From Conus ventricosus (Eukaryota > Mollusca > Gastropoda > Neogastropoda > Conidae): a DNA stretch of 64,000 nucleotides. Positions 10,722 to 20,996 of the stretch are shown piece by piece. The translations under genes were made by a program, and so were the position numbers. The DNA lies in assembly GCA_018398815.1 (NCBI GenBank), contig CM031603.1:6455950-6519949 (forward strand), given 5' to 3'. The notes below the pieces were generated by a model, which worked only from the letters and a program-made list of their open reading frames with translations, ran no database searches and was not told where the DNA came from. Each line of letters starts with the position of its first letter. Position 1 is the first letter of the stretch.

Positions 10722-10722
<1 letters not shown>

Positions 10723-10770
<48 letters not shown>
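10723..10770. repeat. (CA)n microsatellite in H3a
   Basis: Dinucleotide run of about 24 units; the same tract is present in the sister element at 55997-56042, so it was part of the element before it spread. Confidence 0.95.
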
Positions 10771-10771
<1 letters not shown>

Positions 10772-10883
10772 CTTGGTCATTTGGGTGTTTGGGTGTTGGA
10801 GGCATTAAAGAAACATAGCAAGGAACTCTGTTTCTTCTTGCTGCTTGCATTGTCTGCACTGTCTTTGCCATCCACCTTCTTGC

Positions 10884-11450
10884 TTACTCGAATTTCAACC
10901 CTATCTTTGCTGTTTCCTTGCTTTCTCCCGTCTGGCTTTCACACTCTATAATTTTTATTTCATTCTCATCCACCTTCTTGCTGACAACTTGACTTTGATT
11001 AGTTTGAACCCTATCTTTTTCCTTGCTGCCTCCCGCCTGGCTTGCACTCTCCACATTTTCTATATCACCTCTTTTTACCCCACAGGATTGCAATGTTCTA
11101 TCCTGGCACGTTTTACTGCTGCTAAAGTGTCTTCAGTGACCTTTCTTGTAGTTCCACTCAGCGCCTTGACGTTTGACGCGTGCTTCGCGGAACGAATGCG
11201 ATCCTCAAGAGCTTTCTTCCCGCGACCACCGTAACACTTCCCTTAAGCACAGTTTGCACCAAGCTAAACCTGGTGCAATAACTTTGCGAAGAAAGTCTCC
11301 AATGACTTCTTCGTCAACTTTCTGAAGCGTCCACTCCCATTTCCACTTGTTTTTAATTGCAGATTCGTCAAAGATCGACCCGCATGAACAATGTCTGCAC
11401 GCTCCGCCATTTTGTTTTTTTCTGGAAGTCCGACCGGAAACTTCTTCCAA
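10884..11450 (-). pseudogene. Zinc-finger coding remnant of H3a
   Basis: Two minus-strand frames cover one degraded coding region. The first, from 11450, has KWKWEWTLQKVDEEVIGDFL then APGLAWCKLCLREVL; the matching YGGRGNKALEDH...KH half of the finger continues in another frame. The second, to 10884, is a Ser/Glu/Lys-rich hydrophilic tail (ENVESASQ, SKKVDENEIK). At least two frameshifts separate them. The sister copy at 55432 has the same frame changes, so the damage or a missing intron predates their separation. Confidence 0.55.
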
Positions 11451-11674
11451 GAATAATCAGGGGCCATAACTTGTGCGCAGTTGCTATGAACGCTTGCAAG
11501 CCGATCACGGATACCTTGCTCCTGTCAGTTTATTTTATTTTTTTTTGACAAACCGAAATCGCGGAATTCCGCCCAGACGCGGAACGTTTTAAGCCCTGAA
11601 ACATATTATGGCAGGAAAACTTGAAGAAAAAAAAAGAGAGAGAAAATGACCATGACTTCTTAAAGCCTTCTTAA

Positions 11675-12336
11675 CCGTCTTTAGTATGCATTTACCCGAG
11701 TTTAGTTACGCCGAAAACCCATCGGCAAGGTAAGTAACTCTGTAATTTGAACATAGTTACCCAATTTAAAAATTAATTTAAAAGACAGGAAAGGAAATAG
11801 TGAAATGAAAATAATTTAAAAAATTCCTACTAATATATATGTTGCTATATCATAAGTTTGAAGAATATCATATGAGCCATTTACTCGGGGAAAAAAAAAA
11901 ATCTTCAGAACGTTCTTCCGAATCATACCTGGAACATCATCCTAGTCGAAATCTAGGTCACTCTAAACTTCATTACCCAGCACTTTCACTAAGTCTTATG
12001 CCGTAAATCCTACAAATCACAGTATCTTCATCACTAAATCTCGTTATAGAACGGCAGAAATCAAGGTTAGCGATGGCGAAAAACAGCATTTCGACCACAA
12101 AACTTTAAAAATTCGTAACTCGAGAACTACGGCACGTATCAACTCGCGGTTTTTTGCAAACGGAAGTAAATGGCCACAGGAAGAAGGAAGTCACATTCTC
12201 ACGAGACTTCCTTTTCTACGAGAAATATGGCGGCGCCCATTGTTGCCACGTGTTTTACCGGGCGCTGGCAGTTGCTCAGCGTTTTGGCCATGTGATTTCC
12301 GGTTGGGCGCTAGCGGGTTCTCGCCTGTCAAGAGGG
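11675..12336 (-). mobile_element. piggyBac-like TTAA-flanked segment
   Basis: A TTAA occurs on both sides (11671-11674 and 12337-12340). The right end read inward is CCCTCTTGACAGGCG, close to the piggyBac-type start seen at 24231 (CCCCTTGACTGCCGC). The left end CCGTCTTTAGTATGC is only loosely similar. It contains the acidic N-terminal-like frame also found inverted at 5637-6087, and a GC-richer possible promoter at 12170-12330. It has no transposase core. Confidence 0.45.
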
Positions 12337-12540
12337 TTAAAGCAAGCACACACACACACACACGCATACACAGATTCACCCGAGTACCCTATACATCAGC
12401 TAACAAATACATCCATACTCAGAACTTTGCCTGTCTAATCTACTATGCTCAGCACAGCCAATGATCACACCTTAAAGACAGGAATCAAACAATGAAACCT
12501 ATTCAACCATCAGGACGACGGGACAAACAGCGAAACTCAC

Positions 12541-12635
12541 GTGTAGGTGAGATCAAACTTGAGGTGAAAGGGACAGGGCGTCATGAACAGGTGGTCAAAC
12601 TGCTCGCCTGCCACACATCTGACTGCCAGTTCTGC
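12541..12635 (-). CDS. NOL6: NOL6 exon (FDHLFMTP segment)
   Basis: A 95-bp exon encoding AELAVRCVAGEQFDHLFMTP then CPFHLKFDLTY. NOL6 proteins have a matching stretch (Glu-Ala-Arg-Leu, a short linker, FD.L.MTP.P...FDHV). Acceptor is GTCAGAG before GCAGAA, in phase 0 with the preceding exon ending YSR. Donor is TACAC before GTGAGT, leaving phase 2. The 42-bp minisatellite starts about ten bases beyond the acceptor, and its unit contains the acceptor-like sequence TGTGTGACAG. Confidence 0.85.
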
Positions 12636-12644
12636 CTCTGACAG

Positions 12645-13235
12645 ACCTGTCACACACAGGACACATGGCATTGAATCCATCAACACACCTGTCACACACA
12701 GGACACATGGCACTGAATCCATCAACACACCTGTCACACACAGGACACATGGCACTGAATCCATCAACACACCTGCCACACACAGGACACATGGCACTGA
12801 ATCCATCAACACACCTGTCACACACAGGACACATGACACTGAATCCATCAACACACCTGTCACACACAGGACACATGGCACTGAATCCATCAACACATCT
12901 GTCACACACAGGACACATGGCACTGAATCCATCAACACACCTGTCACACACAGGACACATGGCACTGAATCCATCAACACACAGGACACATGGCACTGAA
13001 TCCATCAACACACCTGTCACACACAGGACACATGGCACTGAATCCATCAACACACCTGTCACACACAGGACACATAGCACTGAATCCATCAACACACCTG
13101 TCACACACAGGACACATAGCACTGAATCCCATCAACACACCTGTCACACACAGGACACATAGCACTAAATCCATCAACACACCTGTCACACACAGGACAC
13201 ATAGCACTGAATCCATCAACACACCTGTCACAGGT
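12645..13235. repeat. 42-bp minisatellite abutting a NOL6 acceptor
   Basis: About 14 copies of a unit with CACCTGTCACACACAGGACA and CTGAATCCATCAACA. Some units are shortened (for example near 12978). Long open frames on both strands here are translations of the array. Confidence 0.95.
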
Positions 13236-14085
13236 GGCACTCATCTGTCTACATACCTGTCACACATGGCAGTCAATCTCTCAAACACCTGTCACACATG
13301 GCAGTCAATCGCTAAACACACCTGTCACACATGGCAGTCAACCATTAAACATACCTGTCACACATGGCAGTCAATCTCTCAACACACCTGTCACACATGG
13401 CAGTCAATCGCTAAACACACCTGTCACACATGGCAGTCAATCATTAAACATACCTGTCACACATGGCAGTCAATCGCTAAACACACCTGTCACATGCAGG
13501 ACACACAGCACTAAATCCATCTACACACTTGCCACACATGGCAGTCAATATCTCAACACATCCGTGACACATGGCAGTCAGTTTTCAAAAACACTGTCAC
13601 ACACAGGACACATAGCACTGAATCTGTCAACACATCTGTCACACATGGCAGTCAATCTAACAACACATCTGTAACACATGGCAGTCAAACTACCAACACA
13701 TCTGTCACACATGACAGTCAGTCTACCAACACATCCATCACACATGGCAGTCAATCTACCAACACATCTGTCACACATGACAGTCAGTCTACCAACACAT
13801 CTGTCACACATGGCAGTCAATCTACCAACACACCTGTCACACATGGCAGTCAATCTACCAACACACCTGTCACACATGGCAGTCAATCTACCAACACATC
13901 TGTCACACATGACAGTCAGTCTACCAACACACCTGTCACACATGGCAGTCAATCTACCAACACACCTGTCACATATGGCAGTCGAACTGCCAATACACCT
14001 GTCATACATGCAGTCAATCTGCCAATACAACTGTCACACCTGGCAGTCCATCTGTGAGCATACCTGTCGTAAATGGCACTCAATC
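13236..14085. repeat. 33-bp minisatellite related to the 42-bp array
   Basis: About 25 copies of a unit with CACCTGTCACACATGGCAGT followed by CAATCTACCAAC or CAATCGCTAAAC. The shared ACCTGTCACACA core and direct continuity suggest it was derived from the 42-bp array by loss of nine bases. Confidence 0.95.
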
Positions 14086-14198
14086 TCTCAACACAGCTGG
14101 CAGTCACTTTGCAAATTGATCATTTGTCCCCGAAACCCTTGGACGAAGGTGCTGATCTCCACATTTAACAGGGGAAAAGGAAGAAGCATTCCACTTAC

Positions 14199-14362
14199 TC
14201 TGCTGTAGAGTCCTTTGGTCATGCCCAGGGCCAGGTTGACGTAGCCACTGACATCGACAAACACCACGTCAAACTCCTGCAGAAACTGGTCCAACGTGGG
14301 TCGCCCTCCCTTGCCCGCCTCGGGGCACAGCACTATGGGGTTCTCCAGCCACCGAGATCGGC
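14199..14362 (-). CDS. NOL6: NOL6 exon (FDVVFVDVSGYVNL segment)
   Basis: A 164-bp exon. The phase-1 junction from the previous exon (ending CTCA) gives Ser, then RSRWLENPIVLCPE, GGRPTLDQFLQEFDVVFVD, VSGYVNLALGMTKGLYSR. The F.VVFVD.SG.LNL.. .T pattern is one of the most recognisable NOL6 blocks. Acceptor is CCTCCAG before GCCGAT with a good pyrimidine tract; donor is AGCAGA before GTAAGT. Confidence 0.9.
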
Positions 14363-14765
14363 CTGGAGGACAGGGAAAACTCTGCAGTGATTCAACAGGA
14401 ACGAACTCTACAGAAAGCTTGGCAAGAAACAAGACACGAGAGAAGAAGCCACTGCATGCACGTGTTTGGGGCTTGACTCCTTACCCCTAAGAGGGCCAGA
14501 CTACACCCAGTTTAGACGTCCTGGATGCTCTTCTACTGTCACCTGTCTTTGTGATAACAGGCAGATAAAACAACAGTCCCCCCCTTTATTCAACCTCCAT
14601 GGTAATTACTGGACTTTCGTCTGGAAGCCAGATTCCTTCCAGCTGCTGGCTAAACTGGCCTATTTCTCATTCTTGTAAATAAGGATACTCACTCTGGCCC
14701 CCGTAATGAAACAACAAGACCAGCTTCCATCTTCTGTTGTTAGTATGACCCCTTCACTTGGCACA
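14363..14765. other. Intron sequence, no gene seen
   Basis: Single-copy intron between the exon at 14199-14362 and the next minisatellite. No other feature was recognised. Confidence 0.5.
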
Positions 14766-14769
14766 CACA

Positions 14770-14985
14770 GATCACATGCCCCTGGAACACACAGGGAACC
14801 TGCCCCTGGAACAAACAGGGAACCTGCCCTGGAACACACAGGGAACCTGCCCCTGGAACACACAGGGAACCTGCCCCTGGAACACACAGGGAACCTGCCC
14901 CTGGAACAAACAGGGAACCTGCCCCTGGAACAAACAGGGAACCTGCCCCTGGAACAAACAGGGAACCTGCCCCTGTCCAGCCATA
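14770..14985. repeat. 24-bp minisatellite
   Basis: About nine copies of CTGGAACACACAGGGAACCT plus GCCC, alternating with a variant having AACAAACAGGG. Confidence 0.95.
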
Positions 14986-15009
14986 ACACAAAAAACAACA
15001 AGCTGCATG

Positions 15010-16045
15010 TCACCATGAGGTTAATTGGTGGTTTACCTCATGGTGACATGGCATTAATTGGTGGTATGCCTCATAATGACATGGCATTAATTGGTGGTTT
15101 GCCTCATGATCACTTGGCATTAATTGGTGGTTTGCCTCATGATCACTTGACATTAATTGGTGGTTTGCCTCATGATCACTTGGCATTAATTGGTGGTTTG
15201 CCTCATGATACTTGGCATTAATTGGTGGTTTGCCTCATAGTGACATGGCATTAATTGGTGGTTTGCCTCATGATACACGGCATTAATTGGTGGTTTGCCT
15301 CATGGTGACATGGCATTAATTGGTGGTTTGCCTCATGGTGATATGACATTAATTGGTGGTTTGCCTCATGTGGATATGACATTAATTGGTGGTTTGCCTC
15401 ATGGACACGGTTATTGTGGTTTGCTCATGGTGAACAATATTGGTGGTTTGCCTCATGGTGATATGACATTAATTGGTGGTTTGCCTCATGTGACATGGCA
15501 TTAATTGGTGGTTTGCCTCATGGTGACATGGCATTAATTGGTGGTTTGCCTCATGGTGACATGCATTAATTGGTGGTTTGCCTCATGTGATATGACATTA
15601 ATTGGTGGTTTGCCTCATGGTGACTATGGCATTAATTGGTGGTTTGCCTCATGGTGAATGCCATTAATTGGTGGTTTGCCTCATGTGACACGACATTATT
15701 GGGGTTGCCCATGTGATAATTGGTGGTTTGCCTCATGGTATATGCATTAATTGGTGGTTTGCCTCATGTGACATGCATTAATTGTGGTTTGCCTCATGGT
15801 GACATGCATTAATTGGTGGTTTGCCTCATGGTGAATGCCATTAATTGGTGGTTTGCCTCATGGTGATATGACATTAATTGGTGGTTTGCCTCATGGTGAC
15901 ATGGCATTAATTGGTGGTTTGCCTTACGATGACATGCCATTATTGGTGATTTGCCTTATGGTGACATGGCATTAATTGGTGATTTACCTCATGATGACAT
16001 GGCATTAATTGGTGGCTTGCCTCATGGTGGCTTGGCATTAAATGC
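15010..16045. repeat. 33-bp minisatellite, about 31 copies
   Basis: Unit with ATTAATTGGTGGTTTGCCTC followed by ATGGTGACATGGC. Copies in 15390-15800 show many one-base losses, unlike the cleaner copies on either side. It lies in the NOL6 intron between the exons at 16178 and 14199. Confidence 0.95.
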
Positions 16046-16177
16046 TCCCTGTACACTGCTGGTGTGGGTGCAGTGTCACCGAAGTGGCATGGAAGATAAA
16101 GCAGCAGCAGAAAAAAAGAAAAGAAACAAGAACGGGTCTAACTGAGATCAAAAGAAGAGGAGAGCAGAGCGACTCAC

Positions 16178-16298
16178 TGAGGTGCAGCAGCAGCAGTCTC
16201 AGCACGTGGTAGCCGTTCATGGAGGGCAGCACCACCCCTTCCCTCACCAAGTGGCACGCAAACATCGACAACACAAACCCACTCAAGCTCCCAAATCC
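16178..16298 (-). CDS. NOL6: NOL6 exon (SGFVLSM segment)
   Basis: A 121-bp exon encoding GFGSLSGFVLSMFACHLV, then REGVVLPSMNGYHVLRLLLL and HLS across the junction. It matches the NOL6 block of the form G.F.GFL.SML...L with the following M.gYQ.LR..LQFL. Acceptor is TTTGTTTCAG before GGATTT, phase 0 from the exon ending RELDV. Donor is CACCTCA before GTGAGT, phase 1. Confidence 0.9.
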
Positions 16299-17057
16299 CT
16301 GAAACAAAGCCCATGCACATTGTCCCTGAGGTCTGTTGAATCAGTCCCCGAGTTTGTCCATGAAACACAGCCCTGGTGTAGCCCCTAACAATCAGTTGGC
16401 CTGTAAGAAATATTTGAACTGTCCCCAAAAGCCCTGAAATGTTGAAAAAGGCAATTTTTACTTCAAGTATGTTGAATCAGTGTGCATATATTGTTCTCAA
16501 ATGATATGATTTTGATGGCTTGACATGTCCTCCTCACACAGTACAGTCTTATGGAAAGTTTTCTGTCAAACAGAAAAGCTGTTTGGTTTTATAACAGAAA
16601 CAATCCTGACCCATTATTACACACACACTCACACATGCAGACACACACACACACACATACATTCACTGATGAGTACGGTGCAAGACTGTACAACTATAGA
16701 GTTTGAATGTACAGGGTCAAACACATCCTTGTCTTTGTCTTCCAAACACCATTATTATGCTGCACTGCACTGTATCATTGTCTGTGTGTCTTATAGCACA
16801 CTGTGCACTGTGTCATTGTCTGGTGTGCTTATAGCACACTGACAGCACACTAAATCATTCAGCATGATGCCCTGCACAATCTTCATGTATACTGATGGCC
16901 ATGCTCATAATGAGAACCTGCAAACATTTGCATTCTTTATAGCAGGGAGACCCAGTTCATGTCCTCCTCTGCTGAAGTGTAGTATACATCATTATCATCA
17001 CCATCGACATCATCACCCAGACCAGGGCAGCTGGATTTACTGTTGGAGTCTTTCTGA
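16299..17057. other. Intron with short (CA)n tracts, no gene seen
   Basis: Contains interrupted (CA)n at about 16620-16660 and a (CAT)-rich stretch at 16985-17020. Nothing else was recognised. Confidence 0.5.
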
Positions 17058-17815
17058 TCAACTCTCACATCATCTAAGGACTCTGGTCTGCTTATGAGGC
17101 TTCTTCCCTTTGACAGTGTTTTTCTGATCAACTCTCACATCATCTAAGGACACTGGTCTACTTAGGACACTTCTTCCCTTTGACGGTGTTTTTTCTGATC
17201 AACTCTCACATCATATAAGGACACTGGTCTACTTAGGACACTCTTCCCTTTGACAGTGTTTTTCTGATCAACTCTCACATCATATAAGACTCTGGCCTAC
17301 TTAGGACACTTCTTCCCTTTGACAGTGTCTTTCTGATCAACTCTCACATCATCTAAGGACACTGGTCTACTTAGGACACTCTTCCCTTTGACAGTGTTTT
17401 TCTGATCAACTCTGACATCATCTAAGGACACTGGTCTACTTAGGACACTTCTTCCCTTTGACAGTGTCTTTCTGATCAACTCTCACATCATCTAAGGACA
17501 CTGGTCTACTTAGGACACTTCTTCCCTTTGACAGTGTTTTTCTGATCAACTCTCACATCATCTAAGGACACTGGTCTACTTAGGACACTTCTTCCCTTTG
17601 ACAGTGTCTTTCTGATCAACTCTCACATCACTAAGGACACTGGTCTCTTAGGACACTTCTTCCCTTGACAGTGTCTTTCTGATCAACTCTCACATCATCT
17701 AAGGACACTGGTCTACTTAGGACACTTCTTCCCTTTGACAGTGTCTTCTGATCAACTCTCACATCATCTAAGGACACTGGTCCTACTTAGGACACTTCTT
17801 CCCCTTGACAGTGTT
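17058..17815. repeat. 70-bp minisatellite, about 11 copies
   Basis: Unit with TCTGATCAACTCTCACATCA, TCTAAGGACACTGGTCTACT and TAGGACACTTCTTCCCTTTG. Intronic. Confidence 0.95.
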
Positions 17816-18111
17816 ATTTCCAAGCCGAAGCTTTGCCATCCAGACTACTCACTCAATCCAGTACACAAAACATAATTATTCATGTCCTGAGTACACAGAT
17901 GTGATAATTGGAGTGAACAAATATTTCTTGAGCTGTTATACTAACTCCAAATAATTTCCTTTAGTTAAGAGGATTGCATCTTATGGAACAGATTACCAAC
18001 TAACATCAGAAGAATAAAACAAAACAAACCCCCCCCCCCCCCAAAAAAAAAAAAAAAAAAAAAAAACCCAACCCAACAACAAGCAAACAACAAAACCAGC
18101 AACAACACATT

Positions 18112-18357
18112 TGAAAATCCTGTTCATGTATGGAAAGACCTAAGGCACACATTTGAGAACCCTGTTCATGTATGGAAAGACCTAAGGCACACATTTGAAA
18201 ATCCTGTTCATGTATGGAAAGACCTAAGGCACACATTTGAGAACCCTGTTCATGTATGGAAAGACCTAAGGCACACATTTGAGAACCCTGATCATGTATG
18301 GAAAGACCTAAGGCACACATTTGAGAACCCTGTTCATGTAAGAAAGACCTAAGGCAT
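18112..18357. repeat. 42-bp minisatellite, about 6 copies
   Basis: Unit with TGTTCATGTATGGAAAGACC followed by TAAGGCACACATTTGA. Preceded by a C run and an A run at 18029-18066. Confidence 0.95.
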
Positions 18358-18777
18358 ACAGTGTAACAAACAAAGCGTCAAAAAGCCCAGAGATTATATA
18401 CAGACTACCTTGCACATAATGGTTAAAAAAACATACAAGAGAGGCTTTTAAAAGCCTGATGGCTAGTTCAATTAAATGTTAAGTATCAAAAACAATGTGT
18501 AAAATGATCATTTTCCCTTATATTGCTGATTATTTATGTCAAGACAGAAGTATTGTCTCACCTTCCACATACCCAGACTTAATTAAAATCTGTCCAAATG
18601 GTTCAAAAGTTATGACGTTTTTCTAACCTTGTTGGTGGATATGACATTTATCATGAACCGCACCTGACAGATTGGCATTTTTCTGAGTCTAAAAGATTAT
18701 TTATACCATGAAACCGAATTCAACCAGTGAGAAAAATTAGTGCAGAAACACACAAACAGGAGTCAAACTGCAGAAAC

Positions 18778-18920
18778 CAACACCCTTCAACAGCACGTTC
18801 TGGGCCTGTAGTGCCCTCAATAGACATGATATGGCCCTCAGAAACCAACACCCTTCAACAGCAGCGTTCTGGGCCTGTAGTGCCCTCAATATTATTATAA
18901 TGACATGATATGGCCCTCAG
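18778..18920. repeat. Short tandem duplication
   Basis: CAGAAACCAACACCCTTCAA through the following GACATGATATGGCCCTCA occurs twice in tandem; the second copy has an insertion of ATTATTATAA. Confidence 0.85.
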
Positions 18921-19359
18921 GCCAATTTTGATCTTTTTTAATTGGTGATTTTTTCAAACTTTGACATGAACATATTTTCTTGAATAAAGGAAATTAAGCT
19001 TGAAATTTGGGACACAGCTTTTCCAGGTGCTGGGTATTTAAGACTGGATTTGTCAGTGAAGCAAAATATGATTTTGGAATGGCTAAAAACATGTCATATT
19101 TACTTTCCGGATCATTTGCAACAACCTGCATATATCTCCATAACTTCATATCTAATGAAGATATTCATTTGCATTTTTTTTAATGTTAGTTTTGTAAAGT
19201 TGTATAAGAATATAAGAAAAAGTAACGTATTTCTCACTTTAAAAATTCTAGCTGCCGCTACCTACTAGATCTAGTTGCATTCAGTCTGTATCATTCTAAT
19301 TAGATCAACCCTTTCCCTCGTTCTGACCAACCCCCTCACAAACCACACGGACTACTGAC

Positions 19360-19528
19360 CACATCAAGCTCTCGCTGATGCGCCCAGATCTTGAGCAGAG
19401 CCACAGCGTCCTGCACCTGGGGAAGGCCACCCAGATGCTCCGACACAAAACTGGCATTGGCTTCGTAGCACACGTCTTGAAGAATGGAGGTGTTGTACAC
19501 TGGGTGGATGGCAAGGAGCTTCCATCAT
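19360..19528 (-). CDS. NOL6: NOL6 exon, copy 1 (YNTSILQDV segment)
   Basis: Encodes NTSILQDVCYEANASFVSEH, LGGLPQVQDAVALLKIWAHQ and RELDV, which matches the NOL6 block YN..VL.D...E.....L......G..DA..LLKVWLRQREL. Acceptor CAG before ATGATGG is in the right phase for the upstream exon ending GAAACG, and the donor is GATGTG before GTCAGT. This copy has one C fewer than copy 2 in the CCACCCAG run, which shifts the frame between the first ten codons and the rest. Copy 2 is intact there but damaged at its acceptor. Confidence 0.85.
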
Positions 19529-19539
19529 CTGGCACGAGA

Positions 19540-19975
19540 ATCAACAAAAAATGGATCATCTGTTTTGAGGCAAGAGAATCAACGAATCATCTGTTTTGAG
19601 GCAAGAGAATCAACGAATCATCTGTTTTGAGGCATGAGCATCAACGAATCATCTGTTTTGAGGCAAGAGAATCAACGAATCATCTGTTTTGAGGTAAGAG
19701 AATCAACGAATCATCTGTTTTGAGGCAAGAGAATCAACGAATCATCTGTTTTGAGGCATGAGAATCAACGAATCATCTGTGTTGAGGCAAGAGAATCAAC
19801 GAATCATCTGTTTTGAGGCAAGAGAATCAACGAATCATCTGTTTTGAGGCAAGAGAATCAACAAATCATCTGTTCTGAGGCATGAGAATCAACGAATCAT
19901 CTGTTTTGAGGCATGAGAATCAACAAATCATCTGTTTTGAGGCAAGATAATCAATGAATCATCTTTTTTAAGGCA
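19540..19975. repeat. 31-bp minisatellite abutting a NOL6 acceptor, copy 1
   Basis: About 14 units of GAATCAACGAATCATCTGTT plus TTGAGGCAAGA. On the minus strand every unit contains CAGATGAT, the same eight bases that form the real acceptor and exon start (CAG then ATGATGG) next to the array. Confidence 0.95.
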
Positions 19976-20385
19976 TGGAAATTGAGCAGTCACTTCTTCT
20001 GTGGGAAGAAAATAACAGTGATTTTTGTTGTTTATCCAGGTGAAATGCAAAAGTGAAAACTTTAAGAAGCACAATTTTGCACTTGAATCATCACGGTCTT
20101 GGTCATGAATTTCAGGTGGGAAACGACCGTTTCCACTAGACCATATCGACTTCATCAACATCAATCTCTGATAATATTGGCAATAAACAAATTTTGTCAG
20201 ATTGCATTTGTATAAGAGGTCTTCCTTATTGCAACAACAATAAACCCCATAGCATTTTAACCTGGCTTTAACTAGTCCATCACCCTGGTCATTAAATCCT
20301 TACGTTTCTCTACCTCTGCCAAACACAATAATGGTGATCAGTGGTAGGTTAAGGGAGGGAAACACAAAGGGATATGGATAATCTG

Positions 20386-20391
<6 letters not shown>

Positions 20392-20465
<74 letters not shown>

Positions 20466-20508
20466 GAGACAGAGACAGACAGACAGGCAGACAAATATGT
20501 GAGGAGAC

Positions 20509-20543
<35 letters not shown>

Positions 20544-20585
20544 GACAGAGAGAGAAAGACACAGAGAGAGAGAGAGACAGAGAGC
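20392..20585. repeat. (GA)n/(GACA)n microsatellite, copy 1
   Basis: Long GA run followed by interspersed GACA units. The same composite tract is in copy 2 at 23506-23697. Confidence 0.95.
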
Positions 20586-20909
20586 TCTAGATGAACTGTC
20601 TTGGCAGTTGCTGGGATAATCATCTTCAGTAGTCCATAACTCAGGAGACTGAAAACAGCATCAGTGAGGGATGAGGGCAAGGAGAGGTGGTGGAAGGGAA
20701 GTCATGGGGTGAGAGGATGTAGGGAACACCAGGACAGTATGGGAAACTGCAAGTGAGAAGCCAGCCGACTCCAGTCTTGCAGAACTGTTGGATTCCACTG
20801 ACTGCCTCGTCACGTGTGTACCTAAACTAAAAACAGTTCTGATCAGTTCAGCCTGATTACGGCTGACTGAGGCCGGTTACTCTAGTATGGAAAGAATTCA
20901 TCCTCAGAA

Positions 20910-20996
20910 GATAAGATAAGATAAGATAATGTTGCTTATAGCCCAGCCGACCGCAAAGGGCCACATCAGGGCTGTCACCACGTTAAAATCAACTCA
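20910..20996 (-). mobile_element. 3' end fragment of the I/Nimb-type LINE
   Basis: About 87 bp identical in pattern to the 3' end of the LINE at 41863: a GATAA-type tandem tail, then ATGTTGCTTATAGCCCAGCC and on to AAAATCAACTCACCAG. It is an extreme 5' truncation. It begins exactly at the border of the duplicated block. Confidence 0.85.

Larger units (their letters stand above)
9077..11598 (-). mobile_element. hAT-like element H3a, interrupted by a TA-flanked element
   Basis: Inverted ends CAGGGCTTAAAAC (9077) and GTTTTAAGCCCTG (11598), identical in the second copy at 55432-56886. Internal order: GGGGGTCCGGGGGCATGC near the left end, a (CA)n tract, a coding region on the minus strand with a zinc finger, and the palindrome GCGGAATTCCGC near the right end. 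Without the nested insertion it is about 1.44 kb, the same as the other copy. Flanks AAACAATT and AAACATAT are similar but not an exact duplication. Coding content is N-terminal only. Confidence 0.8.
18959..20909. repeat. Segmental duplication, copy 1 (contains a NOL6 exon)
   Basis: This 1951-bp block is repeated almost base for base at 22081-24024, including the exon, the 31-bp minisatellite and the (GA)n tract. The right border, after TCCTCAGAA, is directly followed by a short LINE 3' fragment. Confidence 0.95.

Noticed and set aside
12583..14030. Long open frames on both strands (repeats such as SINTPVTHRTHGTE and CPVCDRCVDGFSAM)
   Set aside because: They are translations of 42-bp and 33-bp arrays whose period is a multiple of three, so stops are absent by chance in several frames at once.
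12645..14085. Possible CRISPR-like array
   Set aside because: Repeats are directly contiguous with no unique spacers, and the sequence is eukaryotic intron.
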